Shown: positions 17,983 to 25,259, counted from the first letter of the stretch. The stretch: DNA of 42,274 bases from an uncultured Eubacterium sp. (GCA_947090545.1 CAMUPC010000007.1:1-42274); one strand, 5' to 3'. A program made the numbers and translations. Notes: generated by a model not told the origin, from the letters alone.

Positions 17983-18057
17983 TTAATTAATGTTTCCTTT
18001 TACACATAATTACATTTTTGATCTACTAAGCTAATGCCTAAATACGTTATATAACAC

Positions 18058-18143
18058 TAAATCTTCGATCGTTCATAAAAATTAACAAAAATATAACATA
18101 AAGAAATTTTTGTTAAATTTTGTCACTCACGATCGAAGATTTA
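18058..18143. other. Long hairpin between the AgrD-like and AgrC-type genes
   Basis: TAAATCTTCGATCGT at 18058-18072 is perfectly complementary to 18129-18143. Inside it, 18082-18092 pairs with 18106-18116. The structure spans 86 bases, with nine and twelve unpaired bases between the two stems. It lies after the AgrD-like stop and before the kinase start. It could attenuate or process the transcript, or be a tiny mobile inverted repeat; no T run follows, so it is not a standard terminator. Confidence 0.7.
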
Positions 18144-18166
18144 ATTTGAAGAAATGAGATGATTTT

Positions 18167-18322
18167 TTATCGGTTACTAAGAATTGAGTTATTCATTTGT
18201 CTTTCTTTTTTTAATTCCATCGGGACTTTAATTTCGTATATTCCCCATGAAATTGATTTTCCAACTCCGTTTTTCCCAACCTCACATAAAATATTGATGA
18301 TCTGTTTTTTTAATTTTTTCAT
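18167..18322 (-). CDS. AgrD-like cyclic autoinducer peptide precursor
   Basis: A 51-aa frame, unnoticed at ordinary length cut-offs. AGGAGA lies nine to ten bases before the ATG. The layout fits AgrD: a basic, amphipathic N-terminus (MKKLKKQIINILCEVG), a short central segment (GKSISWGI) and an acidic-proline tail (YEIKVPMELKKE) resembling the YxPKxPxxL tail that AgrB recognises. There is no cysteine in the ring region; Ser23 or Ser25 is the only likely nucleophile, so the product may be a serine lactone. By comparison with clostridial peptides, cleavage could fall before Tyr29, or after it to give a five-residue SWGIY ring. It lies between the LytTR regulator and AgrC-type kinase genes. Assignment rests on context and pattern, not on a search. 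Confidence 0.72.
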   Translation of the reverse strand: MKKLKKQIINILCEVGKNGVGKSISWGIYEIKVPMELKKERQMNNSILSNR

Positions 18323-18350
18323 TCTATATCTCTCCTAAAACAATTGATTT

Positions 18351-18384
18351 ATATGATACAATTATATCATATAAGCTTATTATA
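18351..18384 (-). promoter_or_regulatory. Candidate promoter and palindromic operator of the AgrD-like gene
   Basis: On the minus strand a TATAAT lies at 18384-18379. There is no good -35 element 17 bases before it, as expected for an activator-dependent promoter. Just downstream, ATATGATA (18351-18358) and TATCATAT (18365-18372) form a perfect dyad with a six-base spacer. LytTR-type regulators usually bind paired direct repeats near such promoters; I cannot define those repeats here. Confidence 0.4.
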
Positions 18385-18514
18385 TACACACTTTTTCCTA
18401 AAAGCTGACTTTTATTTCATAAGCGTATTTGCCAGAAAATATTTCTGTACATTTGTTCAAATCCATCCTAACCTGGATCAATCAGAATATCAACTGGTTC
18501 GATCAAGTACTGTA

Positions 18515-19246
18515 TTAGATCATCTTCTTTATTTTCCCAAGCATCCGATGCGCAATCGGACAGCAAGCTCCTGTACTCAAAACAATACATTTATCTTCGC
18601 AATTTACTTCTTTAATCTTCTTTTTCTTGACCAGATATGCTCTATGGCATCGTATAAATTCCTCTCGTACCTCATCTTCGATTTCCTTCATTTTTCCAAA
18701 AAATTCAATACTTTTATTTTTTGTATGTACAATAATCTTATGTTCATTTACAGAAGTCTCAAAAAACAGAATTTCCTGATACTCCAGAGTAATCCTGCGT
18801 CGGCTCCTTATGATCGTAATTGTTTTCCCGTTTCCGCGTGTAATTTTACTGTATTTTTGCATAACATGCGCCATACATTCACAGATCTGCTGCTGTAATT
18901 GCTGCGGATGGTCTTTTAATAGAAAATCAAGCGCTTCCACTTTATATTGAAAGGTCAAAAAAGACATCTCCGAATGTGAAGTGATAAATATAATAAACCC
19001 TCTTGGATCATATTCCCGGATTTTGCTTGCAAGTATCAGCCCGTTCATATCAGCCCGCAATTCAATATCCAGAAAATAGAGCCCCATATTTTCAGACTCT
19101 TTCACTGCGTCCAGAATCTTTTCAGGATCTCCTGACTCTATCTGAAGCTCCATATCATATTCCTCAATCAGAATCGCTGAGCGGACATATTGTGCAATGA
19201 CCCTTCGTTGTTCCAGATTATCTTCACAGATATACACATCTATCAT
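18515..19246 (-). CDS. LytTR-family response regulator (AgrA/ComE type)
   Basis: A 243-aa regulator. The receiver domain has an acidic start (YICEDN), phosphoacceptor Asp in YFLDIEL and a lysine in LLKDHP. The C-terminal LytTR DNA-binding domain runs from about residue 140 (KTITIIRSRRRITLEYQEILFFETS ... CHRAYLVKKKKIKEV). AAGGAG lies upstream of the ATG. It is divergent from agrB and upstream of the AgrD-like and kinase genes on its own strand, so it is the likely output regulator of this peptide signalling locus. In typical agr operons the regulator gene is last; here it is first and is separated from the kinase by the peptide gene and a long hairpin. Confidence 0.93.
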   Translation of the reverse strand: MIDVYICEDNLEQRRVIAQYVRSAILIEEYDMELQIESGDPEKILDAVKESENMGLYFLDIELRADMNGLILASKIREYDPRGFIIFITSHSEMSFLTFQYKVEALDFLLKDHPQQLQQQICECMAHVMQKYSKITRGNGKTITIIRSRRRITLEYQEILFFETSVNEHKIIVHTKNKSIEFFGKMKEIEDEVREEFIRCHRAYLVKKKKIKEVNCEDKCIVLSTGACCPIAHRMLGKIKKMI

Positions 19247-19297
19247 TTGATTACTCCTTGCGCTAACGTATAGTTTTGCTGCGTTTAAGAAATTTTT

Positions 19298-19325
19298 TTG
19301 ATTTTTTTTCGTTTTGCCTTATACT
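19298..19325 (+). promoter_or_regulatory. Candidate agrB promoter in the divergent control region
   Basis: TTGATT at 19298-19303 and TATACT at 19320-19325 are separated by 16 bases and lie 34 bases before agrB. The 112-base interval between agrB and the LytTR regulator gene must hold both divergent promoters and any regulator sites. Confidence 0.5.
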
Positions 19326-19358
19326 GATGACAGAGCAAACAGGCAGGTGGTATGTATA

Positions 19359-19919
19359 ATGGAATTCTTTTTAAAAAAGTTAAGTGAAAAAATTATCCAT
19401 TTTCTTGATCCAGAACAGCAGTGCGGTAAAATAGAAAGATTGCAGATGCATTTTGCTCTGGAAACAATCTTCTACAATCTGTTGACAGCATTTCTTATTT
19501 TATGGACCTCTTATTTGCTTGGCTCTTTTCGGCAAACGTTACTTTTATTCTGCGTTTTTGGATTGCTTCGCGTCATTGCCGGCGGCTTCCATTTTGATCA
19601 TATGTTAAAATGTATCTTAACAAGCACATTTCTTATGGTTGGCGGAGGAAAGGCAGCGCAAATGTGGCAAATCAATCTGACGGTATGCCTGATGATCTGT
19701 TTCTTCACAAACCTTTTGTTTTTTATACATATACCAAGGGGAACCGCAAATAATCCGTATTCAGAAGCATACAGTCAGCTACAGAAAAAACGGCTGCGCA
19801 TACTTTCCGTTTTACTGACGCTTTGTGCCATATATTTCGTGCGTGTAAGAGCAATCCTGTTATTTGCGATGTTTGCTGCTGCGGTTCTGTTAATACCTGA
19901 TCTTTATCAGAGGTCTTGA
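19359..19919 (+). CDS. agrB: AgrB-type cysteine peptidase and peptide exporter
   Basis: A 186-aa integral membrane protein that cleaves an AgrD precursor and forms its (thio)lactone. The catalytic pair His78 and Cys85 stands in GGFHFDHMLKC with the usual seven-residue spacing. About five hydrophobic segments follow the amphipathic N-terminus, and length matches the family. The start MEFFLKK has AGGTGG eight bases upstream; the frame is open further back but without a ribosome site. No AgrD-like frame lies directly after it; the only candidate is on the opposite strand at 18167-18322, an unusual arrangement. A hairpin follows the stop. Confidence 0.93.
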   Translation: MEFFLKKLSEKIIHFLDPEQQCGKIERLQMHFALETIFYNLLTAFLILWTSYLLGSFRQTLLLFCVFGLLRVIAGGFHFDHMLKCILTSTFLMVGGGKAAQMWQINLTVCLMICFFTNLLFFIHIPRGTANNPYSEAYSQLQKKRLRILSVLLTLCAIYFVRVRAILLFAMFAAAVLLIPDLYQRS

Positions 19920-19984
19920 TTAGCAGAAGCGGATATTATGAATCAAATATAATCTACATTTGCAGCCATACGGTGGGCATTACC

Positions 19985-20015
19985 AGAAAGGGGGAGTTTT
20001 TAACTCCTCCTTTCT
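19985..20015. terminator. Hairpin between agrB and the convergent lipoprotein gene
   Basis: AGAAAGGGGGAG (19985-19996) pairs with CTCCTCCTTTCT (20004-20015) at 11 of 12 positions with a seven-base loop. There is no clear T tail on either side, so it may be a weak bidirectional terminator. Confidence 0.5.
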
Positions 20016-20038
20016 CAGCGTCTGTTCAATTGAAACTA

Positions 20039-20767
20039 TTAATCGTCTGTTTGTCCGGTCAGAATCTGATGCACCACAAAATTATGTGCATCCCATTCCA
20101 CACCTTTTCCCAGTTCACTCTCCTGATCAGAAAAGATCACGGAAACCATTCTGGCATGGTCTTTAAAAAAATCCCAGTTTTCCTCATTCAGCCCTCTCCT
20201 GCAATTTTTCCAGTACGTCTGACAGGTTTCCAGATCATTTTCTGAAAGGACGTCCCCCAGGACACTGCCGCCCCAGTACTGCACCGAATCAGATTCCGGC
20301 AAAGGCTTGAGGTTCATTGCATCGGCTAAAAGCGCTGTTGTGCTGAAAGGGTAATATTCCGAAACCGTTGAGCCATAAGCCTGCTGCAATTTCTCTTTTA
20401 CAGGCGTTAACTCTGCATCCTGTGGATAATACACCCCGATCTGGCACAGGCGGTGTTCTCCTTCCTCCTGTCCAGGCATTTTGCTTAAGGAAGCGTAATC
20501 GATAAAAGAGAACAAGACACGTTCTGCCTGCTGTCCGAACACCTCGATATCTGATATCCCAAAACTGGTTGTTAGCTTGTTTTCATCATAGAGCACGGTA
20601 TGTTCTTTTGCAGTTTGAAATGCGTTTAAAACTTCTTCTGGCGTCATACCCCATGCCAATGGTGGAAATTCCAGATTGTCTGCCGGAGCTTTTTTCTCTG
20701 CCTTGCCGCAGGCGCATAAAAAAACGGTACAAAGCAGCAGTACGGCAAAACGTCTTTTCTTTGTCAT
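20039..20767 (-). CDS. Lipoprotein of unknown function, paralog 2 (flanks the agr-type locus)
   Basis: A 242-aa lipoprotein with signal peptide FAVLLLCTVFLCACGK. It is clearly homologous over its full length to the protein at 15602-16330, with the strongest match in YGSTVSEYYPFS and the C-terminal CQTYWKNCRRGLNEENW block. The start MTKKRRF is chosen because GAGGAGGG lies just upstream; the longer open frame has no ribosome site. The mature domain is not recognised. It lies downstream of a PadR-type regulator gene on the same strand, about 170 bases away, with a box similar to that of paralog 1 in between. Confidence 0.85.
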   Translation of the reverse strand: MTKKRRFAVLLLCTVFLCACGKAEKKAPADNLEFPPLAWGMTPEEVLNAFQTAKEHTVLYDENKLTTSFGISDIEVFGQQAERVLFSFIDYASLSKMPGQEEGEHRLCQIGVYYPQDAELTPVKEKLQQAYGSTVSEYYPFSTTALLADAMNLKPLPESDSVQYWGGSVLGDVLSENDLETCQTYWKNCRRGLNEENWDFFKDHARMVSVIFSDQESELGKGVEWDAHNFVVHQILTGQTDD

Positions 20768-20889
20768 AAGATCCCTCCTCGTTGAACAGAAACGATTTCT
20801 GTCCCAAATGATTGATTTCATCAGTCGCTGTATCATATCAAATATGCAAAATTCTTTAGCCGCCAAAAGCTAACATAAGTATTTTGATT

Positions 20890-20932
20890 TTCTTTCCACA
20901 AGGGAATCACCCGCTTCCTCTTTTGCCAATCC
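20890..20932 (-). promoter_or_regulatory. Upstream box shared by the two lipoprotein genes (copy 2)
   Basis: TTTCCACAAGGGAA, CACCCGC and TTCC occur in the same order and spacing as upstream of paralog 1 near 16438. It lies between the PadR stop and the lipoprotein start. Confidence 0.45.
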
Positions 20933-20937
20933 GTTTT

Positions 20938-21264
20938 TTATTTTTGACATTCTTTCACAATACCTAATCCAGACAATATTTTTTTGATTTCATAGATGGA
21001 GTCTATATATTCGGTGAAAACCTGCCTTCCGATTTCTGTTATTTTATAATATTTTCTCTTTGGGCCATTTGATACATTACTGTAATACATATCTGTCAGA
21101 TGCTCCTTGTTCAGTCTCCGCAGAATTGCATAAAACGTACTTTCATCCGTGTCAGGAAAATATTCCAGAAGTATTTTGATCATGTCGTATCCATACATAT
21201 CGTCTTGTTTTAAAAGCTGTAAAATACATATATTTAACAGTCCTCTCTTTAATTGCGCATCCAT
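20938..21264 (-). CDS. PadR-family transcriptional regulator
   Basis: A 108-aa winged-helix repressor of the small PadR type. Recognisable features are the N-terminal QLKRGLLNICILQLL, MYGYDMIKIL, STFYAILRRLNKEHL in the recognition helix region, and GPKRKYYKITEIGRQVF in the wing, followed by a dimerising helix. The ATG at 21264 is chosen; a GTG five codons earlier overlaps the GGGAGG ribosome site, although the spacing to this ATG is long. PadR proteins often control a neighbouring membrane or efflux gene; the nearest downstream gene is the lipoprotein paralog 2. Confidence 0.9.
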   Translation of the reverse strand: MDAQLKRGLLNICILQLLKQDDMYGYDMIKILLEYFPDTDESTFYAILRRLNKEHLTDMYYSNVSNGPKRKYYKITEIGRQVFTEYIDSIYEIKKILSGLGIVKECQK

Positions 21265-21754
21265 CCGCTTCTCGCACACCTCCCTGATAATTTTATTTCT
21301 CGATAGTAATCTACTGATTGTTGCTCAGTAATTATAATATAGAGGTTCCTTCCTTTGTTGTCAAGACATTTTCCATGATTCATTCTGCCATCCTGTTTTG
21401 AGGAGAGTTGCAAAATGGGTAAAAGTTTTGACCGACAGTTATACAATGCGGTGCCAATGAATGGAGAAAGAGGAAGATGGAAATGGCAAATGAAAAAAGA
21501 TGGACTGTGTGATTTCAGGGTTTCAAATAGAGTAATCGTTGATTTATTAAAAAAGAGAATTTATAAAGCCTGCTGCTTTGGGTGTTATACGTTTCTTAAA
21601 AAAACGGCGTTTTATTACATCACAAAAAAGCAGAGAACCGACTGCTGATGGAGATGGCATGTTCCCTGCTTTTATTTGCAGCTATGCTGATAAATTGGCT
21701 TCTATCCGTCTTTATCGTCGAAAAACGAAGGGATTGCAGTATACTGGCATTTGA
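21265..21754. other. Gene-poor stretch between PadR and the Rpn genes
   Basis: About 490 bases with no supported gene. A plus-strand frame at 21415-21648 (77 codons) has no recognisable domain or convincing ribosome site. A 36-codon frame at 21650-21760 (start MEMACSLLLFAAM) would encode one membrane segment, but it too lacks a ribosome site and is not annotated as a gene. Confidence 0.5.
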
Positions 21755-22738
21755 TTAGATGCCATATTCATGAAATAATAACTCACGGTATGCTTCATCC
21801 TTGGAAGAACGTGCAAGGTCATCATAGCGCCCGTTTTGGATCAATAAATCTTGTAACCGGCATATCCGTTCCATGCCGCGTTTTTCCCCGATTTGGATGC
21901 CGCGTTTTTCCCCGATTTGGATGCCGCGTTTTTCTCCGATTTGGATGCCGCGTTTTTCCCCGATTTGGATGCCGCGTTTTTCTCCGATTTGGATACCGCG
22001 TTTTTCCCCGATTTGGATGCCGCGCTGTTCGCCGCGGGCATCGGCTTCTTTCAAAAATTGGTTATGGTCGCGGATCGCTTTTTCCCTTGCCTCATATTCC
22101 AGCCGTTTGTCTTTATCCTGGCTGATGATTTGCAGCTTATGGTATGCGCTTTCAATATAGGGGTCTTTTTCAGCTAACATGTCAAAATCCTCCTTGCGCT
22201 CGGCGTTGATAAACTTAGCCCACAACAGGATAGCGCTTGCATCGTCTTTAAGCCCGCCAGGGAGCTTTGGCAGCTCGATGATATGGAACTCCATTTTGTC
22301 GGTCAGCAAAAGGCTTCTGGAGTCCTCCCTGATGTGGAAGCAGGAATAAAATTCCGGCTCGCCTTTAAACAGCTCAAAATCTAAAATGCTGATGCTGACA
22401 CATTTTTTAAATACATCGTAATCCTGCCCCTGCTCAATCTGTTCCGTATACATCTTGGCGATATAGAACAGGCACCTGTTTGACCAGACTTTTAATTCGG
22501 AGAGCTGGATCTCAGTGTCAATTTCCGTATCGTCATTCAGGGAAACGCGGATATCCAGGATGCCGAGCTTATCGTCTGCGTGCACTTTGCGTAGGTTTGT
22601 GTTTAGAAGCTCGGTCTTTTTAATGTCAGCCGGGTTTAAATTCAGCACGGCGGACAAGAAGCCGGTACGTGCTTTTTCATCGGCCATGATCTCTTTAAAA
22701 GCGAAATCAATTTTAGGTTTCATTAAGAAGTGTGCCAT
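21755..22738 (-). CDS. Rpn-family PD-(D/E)XK nuclease, copy 1 (six 24-bp repeat units)
   Basis: A 327-aa member of the recombination-promoting nuclease / transposase-like family (PF12784 type). The start FLMKPKIDFAFKEIMADE is diagnostic, and the nuclease core lies in LGILDIRVSLNDDTEIDTEIQLSE, where D and E-x-Q would bind metal. Family members in E. coli promote recombination and have been linked to phage defence. Near the C-terminus an eight-residue unit (IQIGEKRG) is repeated six times before a 41-residue tail. AGGAGA lies before the ATG. The gene is 24 bases downstream of a second, almost identical copy. The 5' 711 bases are identical between copies while the 3' ends differ. Confidence 0.93.
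   Translation of the reverse strand: MAHFLMKPKIDFAFKEIMADEKARTGFLSAVLNLNPADIKKTELLNTNLRKVHADDKLGILDIRVSLNDDTEIDTEIQLSELKVWSNRCLFYIAKMYTEQIEQGQDYDVFKKCVSISILDFELFKGEPEFYSCFHIREDSRSLLLTDKMEFHIIELPKLPGGLKDDASAILLWAKFINAERKEDFDMLAEKDPYIESAYHKLQIISQDKDKRLEYEAREKAIRDHNQFLKEADARGEQRGIQIGEKRGIQIGEKRGIQIGEKRGIQIGEKRGIQIGEKRGIQIGEKRGMERICRLQDLLIQNGRYDDLARSSKDEAYRELLFHEYGI
21875..22018. repeat. 24-bp coding tandem repeat in Rpn copy 1
   Basis: Six contiguous 24-base units run without interruption, each starting GCCGCGTTTTTC. Units differ mainly at one C/T position and, in one unit, a G/A change. The length is a multiple of three, so unit gain or loss adds or removes eight residues without breaking the frame. 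Confidence 0.95.
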
Positions 22739-22762
22739 AAAAACATCTCCTGTATCGTGTTA

Positions 22763-23662
22763 TCAGATGCCATATTCACGAAATAGTAACTCACGGTATG
22801 CTTCATCCTTGGAAGAACGCGCAAGGTCATCATAGCGCCCGTTTTGGATCAATAAATCCTGTAACCTGCATATCCGTTCCATGCCGCGTTTTTCTCCGAT
22901 TTGGATGCCGCGTTCCATGCCGCGTTTTTCCCCGATTTGGATGCCGCGCTGTTCGCCGCGGGCATCGGCTTCTTTCAAAAATTGGTTATGGTCGCGGATC
23001 GCTTTTTCCCTTGCCTCATATTCCAGCCGTTTGTCTTTATCCTGGCTGATGATTTGCAGCTTATGGTATGCGCTTTCAATATAGGGGTCTTTTTCAGCTA
23101 ACATGTCAAAATCCTCCTTGCGCTCGGCGTTGATAAACTTAGCCCACAACAGGATAGCGCTTGCATCGTCTTTAAGCCCGCCAGGGAGCTTTGGCAGCTC
23201 GATGATATGGAACTCCATTTTGTCGGTCAGCAAAAGGCTTCTGGAGTCCTCCCTGATGTGGAAGCAGGAATAAAATTCCGGCTCGCCTTTAAACAGCTCA
23301 AAATCTAAAATGCTGATGCTGACACATTTTTTAAATACATCGTAATCCTGCCCCTGCTCAATCTGTTCCGTATACATCTTGGCGATATAGAACAGGCACC
23401 TGTTTGACCAGACTTTTAATTCGGAGAGCTGGATCTCAGTGTCAATTTCCGTATCGTCATTCAGGGAAACGCGGATATCCAGGATGCCGAGCTTATCGTC
23501 TGCGTGCACTTTGCGTAGGTTTGTGTTTAGAAGCTCGGTCTTTTTAATGTCAGCCGGGTTTAAATTCAGCACGGCGGACAAGAAGCCGGTACGTGCTTTT
23601 TCATCGGCCATGATCTCTTTAAAAGCGAAATCAATTTTAGGTTTCATTAAGAATGGATTCAT
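22763..23662 (-). CDS. Rpn-family PD-(D/E)XK nuclease, copy 2 (two repeat units)
   Basis: A 299-aa near-duplicate of the neighbouring gene. It differs at the second and third residues (MNPF versus MAHF), in the repeat region, and at one C-terminal residue (FREYGI versus FHEYGI). Here only two IQIGEKRG units remain, interleaved with the variant GMERG. The nuclease residues are unchanged. AGGAGA lies upstream of the ATG. Upstream, the sequence runs straight into the tail of a degraded large serine recombinase. Confidence 0.93.
   Translation of the reverse strand: MNPFLMKPKIDFAFKEIMADEKARTGFLSAVLNLNPADIKKTELLNTNLRKVHADDKLGILDIRVSLNDDTEIDTEIQLSELKVWSNRCLFYIAKMYTEQIEQGQDYDVFKKCVSISILDFELFKGEPEFYSCFHIREDSRSLLLTDKMEFHIIELPKLPGGLKDDASAILLWAKFINAERKEDFDMLAEKDPYIESAYHKLQIISQDKDKRLEYEAREKAIRDHNQFLKEADARGEQRGIQIGEKRGMERGIQIGEKRGMERICRLQDLLIQNGRYDDLARSSKDEAYRELLFREYGI
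22883..22942. repeat. Repeat region in Rpn copy 2 (24 + 12 + 24 bp)
   Basis: Two full 24-base units at 22883-22906 and 22919-22942 flank a 12-base half unit (GCCGCGTTCCAT). This is the contracted or rearranged counterpart of the six-unit array in copy 1. Confidence 0.9.
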
Positions 23663-23739
23663 ATACGTATCTCCTGCATAGCCTGGTTTTATCTGATGGC
23701 GGATGTCTTTATGTGCATTATAGCATAGTAAAGCACAGT

Positions 23740-24102
23740 TTACAAGGGACTACACAGGGCAACGGTGGTAATTATCAAATCCATCACCCGCCGCTTGTCG
23801 TCAAAGGATACGCTGTACCATGTGTCGAGGCAGCCGGAAATCTGGCTGACCTGTTCCGGGCTGATGGCTTCTACTGTCAACGCCGCTATCTTTGCCAGAA
23901 GTTCCTGCTTGCGTCCGTCCCGTTCGGCTATCTTCACATACACATAAGAGACCAGCACATTGTTTGCGACCGTCAGACTGTCCACCAGCTTTTCAATCTC
24001 GCGTTGGTGCGTTCGCCTGCTCTGGTCATGGTGTCCAGAAGCGGGGTCACGGCGCACTTCCCCAACCGGGGTATTCCTTTTCAGACGGTCATTCGGTTTC
24101 AA
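23740..24102 (-). pseudogene. C-terminal remnant of a large serine recombinase (conjugative transposon type)
   Basis: The recognisable core is IEKLVDSLTVANNVLVSYV through AALTVEAISPEQVSQISG to SFDDKRRVMDLIITTV. This matches the C-terminal coiled-coil and DUF4368-like tail of TndX-type large serine recombinases of clostridial conjugative transposons, as I remember that family. The catalytic N-terminal domain is absent, and after ITTV the frame runs into unrelated sequence. It is a scrap of an element that once integrated here. The flanks at 23663-23739 and 24103-24215 hold nothing further that I recognise. Confidence 0.75.
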
Positions 24103-24215
24103 GTCTATGTATATCCATAAAGTAGGAAATCAGCCCGAAAAACTCGCTATTTTCACGTTCTCGGATTTGTGGTAGAATGGGAAAGTGATAAACTACAATA
24201 TAGGAAAAGGAACAA

Positions 24216-25112
24216 ATGGCTATGTCTAAAGCAGGAAATAATGCTTATCGTGTTAAAACAGATGGGTTTCATGGTGAACTATTCCTTCCAGTGGAGGACA
24301 AATATCCGGGGAAAGCACTAATTTGTTTCAGCGGCAGCGATGGGAAATTTGAACTGTCCTGTATGCTGGCAAGTGTTTTTCGATCTCATGGGCTGACAAC
24401 TCTGGCGCTGGCCTATGTGATGGAGGAGGGACTGCCCAGACAATTCTCTTGTATTCCTGTTGATTTATTGGAAGCAGCAGCAAAACGGCTGCACGATATG
24501 GGATATAAAAAGATAGGGTTGTGGGGGATCTCAAAAGGAGCAGAACTGGCGCTGACGGCGGGAAGCCTTTTGCCGGGACTTGTCAATGCGGTGATTGCGG
24601 TTGCTCCCATGAATACCGTATGTCAAGGATTTACCATGGAAAAAGGTATCTCTATTGCGCCGGGAAGTAGTTGGAGTTTCCATGGGAAAGAAGTGCCTTA
24701 TACTGCTTACGGGCTGGAGAAATTTCCTCTCAGTCATGTGGTGCGTAAAAGCGTCCGGGCGAGGGAATTAACCATGTATGACCTTTACCTGCCTCTTGTG
24801 CAGCATCCCAACCCTGCCGCAGTTATCCAAGTTGAGAAAATTACCGGCCCTGTCCTGCTGATTTCCTCTAAAATGGATACCATGTGGCCATCAGAACTTG
24901 CGGCAAAACAGGTTATGAAGCGATTGCAGGATTATGATTTTCCATACTTTTACCAGCATTTGAGTTATGATTACGGTGGGCATTTGTTTGTTCCAATGGA
25001 ATTGCGGCTGACAAAGCTTTTCAAAGGTGACCGATGGAAAAATAAAGAGCAAGGACGGAAAGCCCGAATGGATTCACTTATGAAAACACTGGAATTTGTT
25101 TCCCGGTGGTGA
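24216..25112 (+). CDS. Alpha/beta hydrolase of the BAAT / acyl-CoA thioester hydrolase type
   Basis: A 298-aa cytoplasmic hydrolase. The nucleophile elbow GISKGAEL supplies the Ser. The acid is probably the Asp in SSKMDTMWPSE and the base the His in YGGHLFVP, the order seen in the BAAT C-terminal domain and dienelactone-hydrolase-like proteins. Bacterial members are annotated as acyl-CoA thioester hydrolases, but the natural substrate is unknown. AAAAGGAAC precedes the ATG. It lies among broken mobile-element genes and may be cargo. Confidence 0.85.
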   Translation: MAMSKAGNNAYRVKTDGFHGELFLPVEDKYPGKALICFSGSDGKFELSCMLASVFRSHGLTTLALAYVMEEGLPRQFSCIPVDLLEAAAKRLHDMGYKKIGLWGISKGAELALTAGSLLPGLVNAVIAVAPMNTVCQGFTMEKGISIAPGSSWSFHGKEVPYTAYGLEKFPLSHVVRKSVRARELTMYDLYLPLVQHPNPAAVIQVEKITGPVLLISSKMDTMWPSELAAKQVMKRLQDYDFPYFYQHLSYDYGGHLFVPMELRLTKLFKGDRWKNKEQGRKARMDSLMKTLEFVSRW

Positions 25113-25133
25113 ACAATAGATAGGGGGAAAACA

Positions 25134-25259
25134 GCATGGTATTACCTCTCCAAGTCTGCGCTGAGAAGTTATGAAGCGGACGATTTCAAAGGCATCAGCC
25201 ACTGTGCCCTTATCAAACTGGCAAAGTTTTACGGCGTGACGCGGGGAAGAAAACAGTAA
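25134..25259 (+). pseudogene. Fragment of an XRE-type helix-turn-helix regulator
   Basis: A 41-codon stretch without a start codon reads YLSKSALRSYEADDF then ISHCALIKLAKFYGVT. That resembles the second half of an XRE DNA-binding domain, where ISxxxLIKLAKFYGVS is typical of small regulators on conjugative elements. A stop codon lies just upstream in frame. It is a remnant. Confidence 0.55.

Noticed and set aside
19916-20245. AgrD downstream of agrB, starting at TTG
   Set aside because: The frame has no amphipathic leader or AgrD-type tail, runs through the hairpin and into the opposite lipoprotein gene, and starts inside the agrB stop region without a ribosome site.
21875-22018. CRISPR-like array
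   Set aside because: Units are directly adjacent without unique spacers and lie within a coding frame.
21873-22177. Plus-strand open frames made of repeated eight-residue units opposite Rpn copy 1
   Set aside because: They are shadows of the 24-bp repeat in the real minus-strand gene and have no independent ribosome site.
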